Shown: piece after piece, positions 7,498 to 16,904 of the stretch
Numbering within the stretch: position 1 is the stretch's first letter
Layout of the letters: every line of letters starts with the position of its first letter
Assembly (NCBI GenBank): GCA_903905455.1
Contig: CAIVGN010000119.1
Location: 1-33,979, forward strand
Length of the DNA stretch: 33,979 bases
Direction of reading: 5' to 3'
DNA from: an uncultured Archangium sp.
GTDB taxonomy: Bacteria > Myxococcota > Myxococcia > Myxococcales > Myxococcaceae
The notes under the pieces: generated by a model
Database searches by the model: none
Seen by the model: only the letters and a program-made list of their open reading frames with translations
Told to the model about the DNA's origin: nothing
Position numbers and translations under genes: made by a program

Positions 7498-8607
7498 TTA
7501 CCCACCCGCCAGCGCGGTGGCCGGGAGCAGGGCGTCGAGCTCGGCCTTTTTATGCTCGAAGGGGCTGCGCTCGGAGGCCGGCAGCGAGATGCGCGTCGTC
7601 TTGTGCGAGACGAAGGGGTCGATGACCTTGTCGCCGTTCATCAGCTGGTAGTGGAGGTGGGGCGCGAAGCTGTGGCCGGTGTTGCCCGACTTGGCGAACG
7701 TCTCGCCCTTCTTGATGCGCTGGCCGACGCTGAGCGTCTTGGGCAGCTCCGAGAGGTGGAGGTAGAGCGCGCTGCGCCCCGCGCCGCCCGACTCGTGGAT
7801 CTCGACCGAGTTGCCGTTGCCGCGGAAGTTCCAGTTCTTGCGCGCCACCACGCCCTCGAAGGTGGCCTTCACCGGCGTGCCCACCGGGGCCTTGAAGTCG
7901 ACGCCCTTGTGCTTGCGGCCGTCGCGCAGCAGCGAGGTGACCTGCTCCCAGGACTCGAGGGGACAGTCCACGAGGCGCTCCTCGAGCTCCGAGCCGTCGG
8001 CCTGGTAGTAGCGGGCGAAGGAATCGGTGGCGGGCTTGAAGCGGTAGGTCTCGAAGGTGCGGCCCAGCTTGCGGCTGGTGAAGCGCACGGCGTGGACCAG
8101 CGGCTCCTGGCCGTCGCGGTTCTCGTAGACCGCCGAGAGCGTGTCGCCCTTCACGAGGTCTTGCGGCACGCGCAGCCACCACACCAGCGAGCGGTTGACG
8201 ACCTGGGTCAGCGCGGTGCCGACCTCCTTGCCCTCGGAGCCGACGATGGCCGACTCGAGCGGGCCGTTGATGCTCACGGTGAAGCCGTGCAGGCCGGACT
8301 TGTCGGCGACGGGCGCCGCGGGGGCGACAGGCGCAGCGGGGACCGGCGCGGTGCCCGGGGCCACGGCCGCGACGGCGGGCGCTGCAGCGGGGTCGACCGG
8401 CGCGGGGTTCGCCGCGGCTTCAGCGGACGGGGCGCCCGCGATCTCGGTGTCAGCGGCGGACGGAGGCGTGGGCGCGGGCGTCGGCTCGACCGGGCGCCTC
8501 AACCAGAAGAGCCCTCCCATCAAGACCCCCACCACGACGGCGGTGACGGCGAGGGGGATGACTTGGCTCTGCTTGGGCGGCGCTCCCAGCGTGGGCATTT
8601 CGGGCAT
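7498..8607 (-). CDS. membrane-anchored M23-family metallopeptidase
   Basis: A zinc endopeptidase of the LytM/M23 class, expected to cut peptidoglycan cross-bridges or stems in the periplasm. The start MPEMPTLGAPPKQ at 8607 is preceded by GGAGCC; the longer in-frame start is less likely. One transmembrane segment lies at 17-36 and a Pro/Ala-rich spacer at about 41-103. A beta-rich N-domain follows at about 105-215 (VNRSLVWWLRVPQDLVKGDT), then the catalytic domain from about 225. Zinc ligands are visible: H233 and D237 in KHKGVDF, and H319 with catalytic H317 in APHLHY. It therefore looks active, unlike the degenerate EnvC type. The architecture resembles M23 enzymes of the cell-elongation class. 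Confidence 0.9.
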   Translation of the reverse strand: MPEMPTLGAPPKQSQVIPLAVTAVVVGVLMGGLFWLRRPVEPTPAPTPPSAADTEIAGAPSAEAAANPAPVDPAAAPAVAAVAPGTAPVPAAPVAPAAPVADKSGLHGFTVSINGPLESAIVGSEGKEVGTALTQVVNRSLVWWLRVPQDLVKGDTLSAVYENRDGQEPLVHAVRFTSRKLGRTFETYRFKPATDSFARYYQADGSELEERLVDCPLESWEQVTSLLRDGRKHKGVDFKAPVGTPVKATFEGVVARKNWNFRGNGNSVEIHESGGAGRSALYLHLSELPKTLSVGQRIKKGETFAKSGNTGHSFAPHLHYQLMNGDKVIDPFVSHKTTRISLPASERSPFEHKKAELDALLPATALAGG

Positions 8608-8698
8608 CGGGTATGGCTCCTCACGACAGACGATCGGCCGCACCCTAGCGGCACCGTTCGTCCTTGCGAGTTTTCTGCCACAGACGTGTAGCGGACCG

Positions 8699-9402
8699 TT
8701 ACTCCACTGAAAGGGCGAGCAGTGCGGTGGCCTGGGTGTGCGGGTCGTCGCTGTGCGGCGCGGCCTCGACCAGGGACAGGAGCGAGGCGGCGTCGCGCCC
8801 GAGGAACCGCAGGCAGAAGGCCACTTCGCCGGCGAGATCGAGGTTCGGATTGCGGTGCAGCCAGGGCACGTACTCGGTCAGCGCGTCGGCCCATTCCGCG
8901 GCCTGCGCCGCGCTCACCGGTCGCGCGAAGTAGTCACTCGCGAGGAGCACCAGGTGCGTCACGAAGTACGCGTCATGGGTGCGCGAGACGCGGAGAAAGG
9001 GCCGCGGGCCGTCCATGGGGAGCCGCACGTCCACCCCGCAGCGCGCGGCGATCTCGCCCAGCAGCCACGCGTAGAGCAGCTGGTCGGCCGCGGCGAGCTC
9101 CCGGAGCGCGGCCTCCAGGGCCACACGTTCGGGCGGCGGGTGCGGCAGCCCGTGCAGGTGGCGGCAGAACCACGCGTCGATGCCCGCCTGCAGGAGATCG
9201 GGGTCCAGCGTGCCCGGAAACCCGTAGCCCACCCGGTGGCAGCGCTCGAGGGCGGCCTGGAGGTGCGGGGCGAGCCCGCGCTGCGCGAAGAGGCGCGGCG
9301 CCAGGGCCCGGAGCATCTGCAGGGTGAGGGTGCGCAGGGCGACGTCGGTCGGCGCGTCGCCTGCGGTGGCCGCGAGGAAGGTGTCGAGGCGGTCCAAGCG
9401 GT

Positions 9403-9406
<4 letters not shown>
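8699..9406 (-). CDS. conserved hypothetical protein (alpha-helical)
   Basis: A 235-residue protein I do not recognise. It is Leu/Ala-rich and probably all-helical, without signal peptide or membrane segments. It contains the motif SRTHDAYFVTHLVLLASDYF near residue 140, a likely conserved core resembling a DUF-type helical protein. The GTG start at 9406 overlaps the stop of the sigma-54 response-regulator gene as GTGA, with GAGGAG just upstream, so it is translationally coupled to that regulator. A role in the same signalling pathway is plausible but unproven. Confidence 0.7.
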
Positions 9407-10800
<1,394 letters not shown>

Positions 10801-10886
10801 GGCGCTGGTTTGGCGTGACGGTGGGGACAGGTCAAGGCGCGTCGCCTTGGCTTGCACTCGGCTCGAAGTTGTGGGGTTTGGGGGGC

Positions 10887-12638
10887 GTGAGAACCTTCGC
10901 GTGGCTCGGGGCCGTGGTGGTGCTGGCGTGTTCGTGCGGGCCGGCCGCAAAACCTGCCGTGCCCGAGCTCGAGGTGCAGCCCGCCTCGCTCGACTTCGGT
11001 GATGTGGCCCCGGGGGGCAGTGTCGAGCGCACGGTCACGCTGCTCAATCGCGGCACGGCGCTGCTGACCTTTTCCGGCCTTTCGGTGACGGGGACCGACG
11101 CGAGCGCGTTCTCGATCTCCGGGCTGACCCCGCCGTCGCTGGCCGAAGGGGTGTCAGGGCAGGTGAAGCTCGTGTTCCGGCCGACGCGAGTGGGGGCACA
11201 CACGGCGCAGTTCATCGTGAAGAGCGACGCGTCGAACGGCGCGGAGATGATCGTTCCGCTGGCCGGGACGTCCGGGCAGCCGGTGGTGGACGCGGGCTCC
11301 GTTGATGCGGGCACTGACGACGCAGGTGTCGTCGATGCGGGCGCTGACGATGCGGGTGTCTCCGATGCGGGTGTCTCCGATGCGGGTGTCTCCGATGCGG
11401 GTGTCGCCGATGCAGGCTCCTTCGATGCAGGCTCCTTCGACGCGGGCTCCGTCGATGCGGGTGCCTCCTGCAACGTCACCCCCTCGGGCTGGTCGACGCC
11501 GGTGACGCCGTGGGCGAACAACCCGGTGCTGCTCCCCGCGACGGGAAGCGCGATGCACGGCTCGGACAACGTCTACGCGCCTGACATCCAGCACGTGATG
11601 GGCCGCTACGTCATGTTCTACGGAGGGCAGGGCGGCGACGGGCACGACCGCATCTTCATGGCCTGGTCGAAGGACCGCGTTGAGTGGCGCAAGTGGCCGT
11701 CAGACACCGCGCCGACGCCGGTGCTCGATCGCGGCACCTCGAACCACGTCAACGATCCCAGCCTGGTCATCGTGAGCAGCGGCTCGTGGGCCATGTATTA
11801 CACCGACGCCGCCACGGGCACGGACGACCGCATCTGGCTGGCGCGCAACACCGTCGGCAACACCAACTCGCTCACGGCGTTCACCAAGGTGCAGCAGGTG
11901 CTCTCGGTGGGCGCGGCCGGCGCGTGGGACTCGGACAACGTCGGGCGCCCCAGCGTGCTGCTGGAGAACGGCGTCTACAAGATGTGGTTCGACGGCACGC
12001 ACGCCGGCCAGCGGCACGTCGGCTACGCGACCTCGACCGACGGCCTCACCTTCACCAAGCACGCCGCGAACCCCCTGGTGCTCAACGCTGGCGCGGTCGA
12101 CGTGAAGAAGATCGGCGGGGTGTATGTGATGGTCGCCGAGGGCCAGGACGGCACGTATTGGTACACCAGCCCCGACGGCGTGTGCTGGGCCTCGAAGGGC
12201 CGGCTCTTCGGCTTGAGCGGGCGCACCTATGACGCCTTCGGCCAGGTGACGCCCTTCCTCGAGGTCGAGAACGGGGCGCTGAGCGCGGTGTGGTTCGGAG
12301 GCGCCTCGGTGGTGACGTGGAACCGCAACCGGCTCGCCGTCGCTTTCCCGACCAACGTCTCCTTGCCCGCCGGCGGAGGGTGCACCGCGTGTGTCGGCGT
12401 CGGCCAGTCATGCCCCAGCGCGTGCATCAGCGGCGGAGCCGCCAGCTCTGGTACCTGTGGCGCGCCCGGGAGCACCTCGGCCGGCGTGTGTTGCGCCTGT
12501 CAGAGCGAAGGCTGCGATGCCTGCAAGGGCACCGCGGCCGACTGCAACGCGAAGTGCGTGGGTACCGGGAAGGCCGGCGGGTGGTGCAGCTTCCCCGGGA
12601 GCACCAACGTGGGCATGTGCTGCGGCTGCCTCGAGTGA
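10887..12638 (+). CDS. lipoprotein: choice-of-anchor-D, DAG linker, beta-propeller-like and duplicated 8-Cys modules
   Basis: A secreted lipoprotein of about 583 residues. A GTG at 10887 gives VRTFAWLGAVVVLAC, a short lipoprotein signal with lipobox Cys15; a GTG at 10815 is the alternative. Then come an Ig-like choice-of-anchor-D (ASPM/Hydin type) domain (LEVQPASLDFGDVAPGGSVE), twelve Asp-Ala-Gly repeats forming a linker, and a five-bladed-propeller-like module. The propeller has repeated strand-turns such as YVMFYGGQGGDGHDRIF, YKMWFDGTHAGQRHVGYA and YWYTSPDG, as in GH43/GH32-type folds. The tail is two tandem Cys-rich units of eight Cys each. Catalytic acids of GH43 are not confirmed, so sugar binding or hydrolysis is only a suggestion. 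It ends one base from the convergent HMG-CoA synthase stop. Confidence 0.8.
   Translation: MRTFAWLGAVVVLACSCGPAAKPAVPELEVQPASLDFGDVAPGGSVERTVTLLNRGTALLTFSGLSVTGTDASAFSISGLTPPSLAEGVSGQVKLVFRPTRVGAHTAQFIVKSDASNGAEMIVPLAGTSGQPVVDAGSVDAGTDDAGVVDAGADDAGVSDAGVSDAGVSDAGVADAGSFDAGSFDAGSVDAGASCNVTPSGWSTPVTPWANNPVLLPATGSAMHGSDNVYAPDIQHVMGRYVMFYGGQGGDGHDRIFMAWSKDRVEWRKWPSDTAPTPVLDRGTSNHVNDPSLVIVSSGSWAMYYTDAATGTDDRIWLARNTVGNTNSLTAFTKVQQVLSVGAAGAWDSDNVGRPSVLLENGVYKMWFDGTHAGQRHVGYATSTDGLTFTKHAANPLVLNAGAVDVKKIGGVYVMVAEGQDGTYWYTSPDGVCWASKGRLFGLSGRTYDAFGQVTPFLEVENGALSAVWFGGASVVTWNRNRLAVAFPTNVSLPAGGGCTACVGVGQSCPSACISGGAASSGTCGAPGSTSAGVCCACQSEGCDACKGTAADCNAKCVGTGKAGGWCSFPGSTNVGMCCGCLE
11289..11468 (+). repeat. 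12-copy 15-bp tandem repeat encoding X-X-DAG linker
   Basis: Twelve consecutive 15-base units, each coding a five-residue block ending Asp-Ala-Gly. The best-conserved copies (about 11348-11405) share GATGCGGGTGTCTCC almost exactly; the outer copies are diverged (GACGCGGGCTCC and similar). Being a multiple of three, unit gain or loss would change linker length without a frameshift. Confidence 0.9.
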
Positions 12639-12639
12639 C

Positions 12640-13824
12640 TCAGGAGTTCGGCGCGAGGTACGTGCGCCGGTGGGCGTCGACGCCGAGGTAGCGGAAGGTG
12701 TCGGCCGGGGCAGGCGCCGCCGGTCGCGTGTCGAGGCCATCGCGTTCGCGCATGATCGCCTCGTACTCCTCGATGCTCAGCACGCGGCGGTGGTCGAGCA
12801 GCGACTGCAGCCCGAGCTTCTTCACCCGGTCCTGCGCCCCGGGCGTCACGGTGCCCGCGAAGAACTCGGCGCAGGAGCCGCTGCCGTAGCTGAAGAGCCC
12901 GATGCGCTTGCCATCCAGCGACAGCGGCGACGTGGCCAGCGTCGAGGCGAGCGCGAGGTACAGCGAGCCGGTGTAGATGTTGCCCACCTGCGCGGGCAGG
13001 GTCAGCGAGGAGCCGACCAGCGCCTCGAAGCTCGCGTCGGGGGTGAGGTCGCCTTCCATCGCGCGCAGCTGCCGGTGGGCCTTGCGCGCCATCTTCCCGT
13101 ACGGCACGTGGTAGGCGATGGCCGCGAACGAGTCGGTGGTGACGCCCGGGTTGCGCTCCTGGAAGTGCTCGTAGGCGCCGGTCAACGCATCGAGGTAGCA
13201 CTGCACCGAGTAGGGCCCGTCCACGAAGGCGTCCTTCGAATAGAGCGGTCGCCAGAAGTCGTGCACGTCGGTGGAGCAGATGCCGGTGCGGTCGGGCTCC
13301 AGCGAGAGGATCTTCGGGTCGTCCGACACCAGCAAGGCGACGGCGCCGGCGCCCTGGGTGGGCTCGCCCGCGGTCTTCAGGCCGTAACGCGCGATGTCGC
13401 TGCAGATGACCAGGGCCTTCTTCCCGGCCGCGCTGCCCGAGCGGATCCAGTCGAGCGCCATTTGCAGCGCCGCGGTGCCGCCGTAGCAGGCGTGCTTGGT
13501 CTCGAAGACCCGACAGCGCCGGCCGACGCCCAACAGCGACTGCACGTAGGAGGCGACCGGCTTGGAGTGATCCACTGCGGTCTCGGTGCCCACCACCAAC
13601 AGCCCGATGTCGTTGGCCGGGACGCCCGCGGAAGTCAGCGCCATGTGCCCCGCCTGGGCCGCCAGGGTGACCGTGTCTTCGTCGTCCTGGGCGACCGACA
13701 TGCGCCAGGTGCCGATGCCGTCGAGGTACTTCGAGGGCTCCACGCCGCGGGCCCGGGCCAGGTCCTCCATCGCTACGCAGGTAGGGGGGACGGCCACGCC
13801 CAGCGCTTCAATACCGACTCGCAT
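12640..13824 (-). CDS. mvaS: hydroxymethylglutaryl-CoA synthase
   Basis: HMG-CoA synthase condenses acetyl-CoA with acetoacetyl-CoA, in the mevalonate route or, in myxobacteria, the alternative isovaleryl-CoA route. The catalytic triad is visible: general base E81 in VGTETAVDHSKP, nucleophile C113 in ETKHACYGGTAAL, and H239 in AYHVPYGKMA. The length of 394 residues is normal for bacterial MvaS. The start MRVGIEALGV at 13824 is preceded by GGAGAG at good spacing; an upstream in-frame extension is unlikely. It stands alone, with no other mevalonate genes in this window, which leaves open a secondary-metabolic HMGS of the polyketide beta-branching kind. The MvaS-like length and housekeeping neighbours favour mvaS. 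Confidence 0.88.
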   Translation of the reverse strand: MRVGIEALGVAVPPTCVAMEDLARARGVEPSKYLDGIGTWRMSVAQDDEDTVTLAAQAGHMALTSAGVPANDIGLLVVGTETAVDHSKPVASYVQSLLGVGRRCRVFETKHACYGGTAALQMALDWIRSGSAAGKKALVICSDIARYGLKTAGEPTQGAGAVALLVSDDPKILSLEPDRTGICSTDVHDFWRPLYSKDAFVDGPYSVQCYLDALTGAYEHFQERNPGVTTDSFAAIAYHVPYGKMARKAHRQLRAMEGDLTPDASFEALVGSSLTLPAQVGNIYTGSLYLALASTLATSPLSLDGKRIGLFSYGSGSCAEFFAGTVTPGAQDRVKKLGLQSLLDHRRVLSIEEYEAIMRERDGLDTRPAAPAPADTFRYLGVDAHRRTYLAPNS

Positions 13825-13833
13825 TCGGCTCTC

Positions 13834-13881
13834 CATTTGATGGTGCAGTGCAGCATTTGCGCCTCTAGCGCGCCGCATTTG
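13834..13881. promoter_or_regulatory. three helically phased CATTTG repeats upstream of mvaS
   Basis: CATTTG occurs at 13834-13839, 13854-13859 and 13876-13881, with starts 20 and 22 bases apart, about two helical turns. The last two share a longer GCATTTG. They sit directly upstream of the mvaS start on its non-coding side. Such spacing suits a regulator binding one face of DNA, but no known operator is recognised. Confidence 0.3.
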
Positions 13882-13974
13882 TCGAGGGAAGCACCGCAAT
13901 AACGGCCGTGTTGCAGCCGCACAATGCGGGGGTGAAATCGACTTGGCATTCCGCTCGCTTACATTCGCGGCGCC

Positions 13975-15612
13975 GTGACGCAGCCTGCCCAGAAGAGTGG
14001 TCGAAGTGCCGCACTCGTGGCCGCGGGGATCCTCCTGTCGCGGCTGGTCGGGTTGATCCGGCAGAAGCTGTTCGCGCATTACCTGGGCAACGGGCTCGAG
14101 GCGGCGGCCTTCGCGGCGGCGACGCGCATCCCCAACGTGCTGCAGAACCTGCTGGGGGAAGGCGTGCTCTCGGCGTCCCTCATCCCCGTGTACGCGGGGC
14201 TGCGCGCCAAGGGCGAAGGCGAAGAAGCGCGGCGCGTGGCGGGCGCGGTCTTCGGGCTGCTGGCGGTGCTGGTGGGCGGCATGGTGGCCCTGGGTGTGGT
14301 GGCGGCGCCGGTGCTCGTCGACCTCATCGCCCCCGGCTACGAGGGCGTGGCGCGGGAACTGACCATTCGCCTCGTGCGGTTGATCTTCCCGGGCACGGGC
14401 GTGCTGGTGCTCAGCGCGTGGTGCTTAGGCATCCTCAACAGCCACAAGAAGTTCTTCCTCTCGTACGCGGCGCCGGTGGTGTGGAACGGCTGCATCATCG
14501 TGGCCCTGGTGCTCGCGCGCGGTGAGTCGCAGGACGTGATCGTCACCTGGGCCGCGTGGGGCTCGGTGGCGGGTGGCGTGGCGCAATTCGTCGTGCAGCT
14601 GCCCAACGTGCTGCGGTTGCTCGGTGGGTTCTCGCCGGCGCCTTCGCTCTCGCTGCCCGCGGTGCGCCAGGTGGTGAAGGGCTTCGTGCCGGCGCTGCTC
14701 GCGCGCGGGGTGGTGCAGGTCAGCAGCTGGGTGGACATGGCCTACGCCTCGATGATCTCCGAGCGCGCGGTCTCGGCGCTCTCGTACACGCAGACCATCT
14801 CGTTGCTGCCGGTGAGCCTGTTCGGCATGGCGATCTCCGCGGCCGAGCTGCCCGAGATGAGCGCCGACGCCATGAAGTCGAAGGACGAGCGGGCGAAGGC
14901 GATCCTCGAGCGGTTGCGCGCCGGACTCGAGCGCATGTCGTTCTTCGTGGTGCCCAGCGCGGTGGCGTTCCTGCTGCTGGGCGATCTCATCGCCGCGGCG
15001 TTGCTCGAGTCGGGCCGCTTCACCGCCGCTGACTCGCGCTTCACCTGGTACATCCTCATCGGCTCGGGCATCGCGCTGTCGGCGCAGACCTCCGGGCGGC
15101 TCTATTCCTCGACGTTCTATGCGCTCAAGGACACCCGGACCCCGCTGCGCTTCGCGGTGATCCGCGTCTCGCTGGGCATCGCGCTCGGCTACTACGCGGT
15201 GCAGATCCTCCCCGGGCAGTTGGGGTTGCCGGCGCACCTCGGCGCGGTGTTCATCACCATGACCACCGGGCTCACCGCGTGGGTCGAGATGTTGCTGCTG
15301 CGCCGCGCGCTGAAGAAGGAGCTGGGCACCTTGCCCTCGGTCGGCCCGCAGCTGGCGAAGGTCTGGCCCGCGGCCCTCGTCGCCGGGGTCATCGCGCTCG
15401 GAGTGAAGGTGTGGCTGGGCACGCGCTTCGGCACGGTGGGCGCGGTCACCAGCGAGTGGGGTGGTTCCATGCTCGCGCCCGTCGATCTCCCGCGCATTCC
15501 GGTGAGCCTGGGGATCCTCGGGTTGTTCGGCGCGCTGTACGGGGTGGGGTGCGTGCTGCTGCGCGTGCCCCAGGCGACGGCGATCGTCCGGCGCGTGCTG
15601 CGTCGTAAGTAG
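13975..15612 (+). CDS. murJ: lipid II flippase MurJ
   Basis: MurJ flips undecaprenyl-linked lipid II across the inner membrane for peptidoglycan synthesis. The 545-residue protein is polytopic (about 14 helices) with MVF-family signatures: SRLVGLIRQKLFAHYLG, RIPNVLQNLLGEGVLSASLI and the mid-protein GFVPALLARGVVQVSSWVD. The start is a GTG at 13975 with no ribosome site seen upstream. A weak promoter-like pair (TCGACT, 16 bases, TACATT ending at 13965) would place transcription start almost on the GTG, so a leaderless mRNA is possible. The gene is divergent from mvaS and ends with a relic-bearing intergenic region. Confidence 0.92.
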   Translation: MTQPAQKSGRSAALVAAGILLSRLVGLIRQKLFAHYLGNGLEAAAFAAATRIPNVLQNLLGEGVLSASLIPVYAGLRAKGEGEEARRVAGAVFGLLAVLVGGMVALGVVAAPVLVDLIAPGYEGVARELTIRLVRLIFPGTGVLVLSAWCLGILNSHKKFFLSYAAPVVWNGCIIVALVLARGESQDVIVTWAAWGSVAGGVAQFVVQLPNVLRLLGGFSPAPSLSLPAVRQVVKGFVPALLARGVVQVSSWVDMAYASMISERAVSALSYTQTISLLPVSLFGMAISAAELPEMSADAMKSKDERAKAILERLRAGLERMSFFVVPSAVAFLLLGDLIAAALLESGRFTAADSRFTWYILIGSGIALSAQTSGRLYSSTFYALKDTRTPLRFAVIRVSLGIALGYYAVQILPGQLGLPAHLGAVFITMTTGLTAWVEMLLLRRALKKELGTLPSVGPQLAKVWPAALVAGVIALGVKVWLGTRFGTVGAVTSEWGGSMLAPVDLPRIPVSLGILGLFGALYGVGCVLLRVPQATAIVRRVLRRK

Positions 15613-15644
15613 CCCCACCGCGGCCCGCAGGCCCCGAATCGCCA

Positions 15645-15662
15645 GGCCCTCTTCACAGGGCC
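15645..15662 (+). terminator. possible terminator hairpin after murJ
   Basis: GGCCCT-CTTCAC-AGGGCC forms a perfect six-base-pair stem with a six-base loop, 33 bases after the murJ stop. No T-run follows, so intrinsic termination is uncertain. The 15613-16037 stretch as a whole carries no intact gene; besides this hairpin it holds only the two relics listed next. Confidence 0.35.
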
Positions 15663-15710
15663 GGTTCGGTTGACCAATTCCTGGTCGAAGGCCGAACGCC
15701 GCTGACGCGC

Positions 15711-15790
15711 GTGCTGCTGGACACCAACGCGTACTCGAGGCCGGCGGCGACGCTCATCACCTTCGACGCTGGCCGGGTCGCTGAACCGCG
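15711..15790 (+). pseudogene. relic of a PIN-domain (VapC-like) toxin gene
   Basis: A short open stretch reads VLLDTNAYSRPAATLITFDA. VLLDTNAYS matches the N-terminal strand of PIN-domain ribonucleases, with the first catalytic Asp. ATLITFDA matches their C-terminal ATLVTxD strand, but the roughly 100 residues between them are missing. Further on, another frame reads EVVPGPGIRG, similar to the terminal PGL segment of VapC proteins. I read this as an internally deleted, frameshifted remnant; a chance resemblance cannot be excluded at this length. A short inverted repeat, GACCA-ATTCC-TGGTC (about 15674-15688), lies just upstream and might be a relic operator. Confidence 0.45.
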
Positions 15791-15841
15791 AGGTCGTTCC
15801 AGGACCGGGCATCAGGGGTACGGTTGCGCCATGGCCCTCAA

Positions 15842-15982
15842 GCGCGCGACGCGCCCCTGCTGTTCCGCATGGCCGAGTCGCTCAGCACCATCCTCGTCCA
15901 TGAGCAGGTGAAAGCGGTCATCGAGGCCCACGGCATCGACACCCTGAAGTTCGTGCACCCGGACGACTTCGCCAACGTGTGA
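15842..15982 (+). pseudogene. C-terminal fragment of an Imm11-like immunity protein
   Basis: About 46 codons ending at a TGA at 15980-15982 read DAPLLFRMAESLSTILVHEQ then VKAVIEAHGIDTLKFVHPDD, ending FANV. This resembles the C-terminus of the Imm11/DUF1629 family common in myxobacteria, which ends with a VVKEALEA..I..LRF..P-type helix and strand. No start or upstream part of the domain is present in any frame, so it is a truncated remnant. It lies 60 bases from the PIN relic, giving a small graveyard of toxin/immunity genes between murJ and the next secreted-protein gene. Confidence 0.5.
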
Positions 15983-16037
15983 CCAGCAGCCTCCGCGAGG
16001 CGCATGCTTCGCCGGAGATGGCTACACTCCCCGCCCA

Positions 16038-16853
16038 ATGACCTTCCCGATCTTCGCGGCGCTCACGGTGCTCGCGGCCAACCCCTCGTTCCAGGACGTG
16101 GCGAAGAAGTTCAAGCCCGCCCCGCTGCCGCTGTCCTCGAAGGACGTCGCGGTGCCGAAGACGGGGCTCACGCCCGAGGAGATCTCCGCCCTCGGGTTCA
16201 TGAAGAGCACCTCGCCCCAGCTCGCACAGCTGCGGAAGTGGAAGGCGACCCCTGACCAGGACGAGACGCTGACCGTCTGGCCGGTGGCCTCCATCGCGCG
16301 CCCCGGGCTGACGCTGCTGCTGGTGCGCTTCGACCAGGAGATGCCGATGAGCTCCGACGCCGCGCTCTTCCTCCTCAGCTACGGGCCGCAGGGGGCGCTG
16401 ATCGACGGCGTGGGCTTCGCGGGCACCATGAGCAGCGAAGCGGGTGGGGCCGAGGACGTGGGGCGGCTGACCGCTGACGGCGCCCTCACGCGCAGCGGCA
16501 CGCTCTCGGTCCCCATGATGGAGGAGGGCTTGCCCGAGAAGCTGGTGATCACCTCGGAGCACCCGGTGAAGCTCACCGCGAGCGGCAAGTTCGAGGTGGC
16601 CGAGGAGCGCTTCACCACCCGCGACGGGGCGTTCATCGACCGCAAGTCGAAGGAAGAGCTGCGGATTTTCGGCGAGAAGGCCTTCTACCGGGGCAACGAC
16701 ACCAAGCCCTTCCAGGCCCTGACCCGCGAGGGTGACGCAGTGCGTTTCAAGAAGGGCGGCAAGCCCTACGGCCTGACCTGGGACGCCCGAAACGCGCTGA
16801 TCAACTGCAAGAACCCCGACGGTTCGGTGCAGGTGTTTACCCGCGAGTGGTGA
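16038..16853 (+). CDS. secreted protein of unknown function
   Basis: A 271-residue protein starting MTFPIFAALTVLAANPSFQD, a short signal-peptide-like N-terminus although its basic region is weak. The body is mixed alpha/beta: LTLLLVRFDQEMPMSSDAAL, then ALFLLSYGPQGALIDGVGF, with basic and aromatic strands toward the C-terminus. No family is recognised and no catalytic motif is evident. Its stop overlaps the first base of the Pho-box-like repeat that precedes the phosphatase operon, so it is upstream of that operon and probably separately expressed. Confidence 0.7.
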   Translation: MTFPIFAALTVLAANPSFQDVAKKFKPAPLPLSSKDVAVPKTGLTPEEISALGFMKSTSPQLAQLRKWKATPDQDETLTVWPVASIARPGLTLLLVRFDQEMPMSSDAALFLLSYGPQGALIDGVGFAGTMSSEAGGAEDVGRLTADGALTRSGTLSVPMMEEGLPEKLVITSEHPVKLTASGKFEVAEERFTTRDGAFIDRKSKEELRIFGEKAFYRGNDTKPFQALTREGDAVRFKKGGKPYGLTWDARNALINCKNPDGSVQVFTREW

Positions 16854-16870
16854 AGTCACTTTCTTGTCAC
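16853..16870 (+). promoter_or_regulatory. Pho-box-like 11-bp direct repeat
   Basis: AAGTCAC-TTTC-TTGTCAC places two (T/A)GTCAC half-sites exactly eleven bases apart, the geometry of the PhoB/PhoP Pho box (CTGTCAT, four A/T-rich bases, CTGTCAC). It is 34 bases upstream of the GTG of a PafA-like alkaline phosphatase that is followed by an OprO/OprP-like porin. Half-sites and spacing are seen; regulation by PhoP is inferred. Confidence 0.6.
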
Positions 16871-16904
16871 CTCGGGTCGGGGGAACGCGGGTAGAAGCCC
16901 GCCC

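Noticed and set aside
11302-11505. Short plus frame reading repeated MRVSP blocks
   Set aside because: Out-of-frame reading of the DAG tandem repeat.
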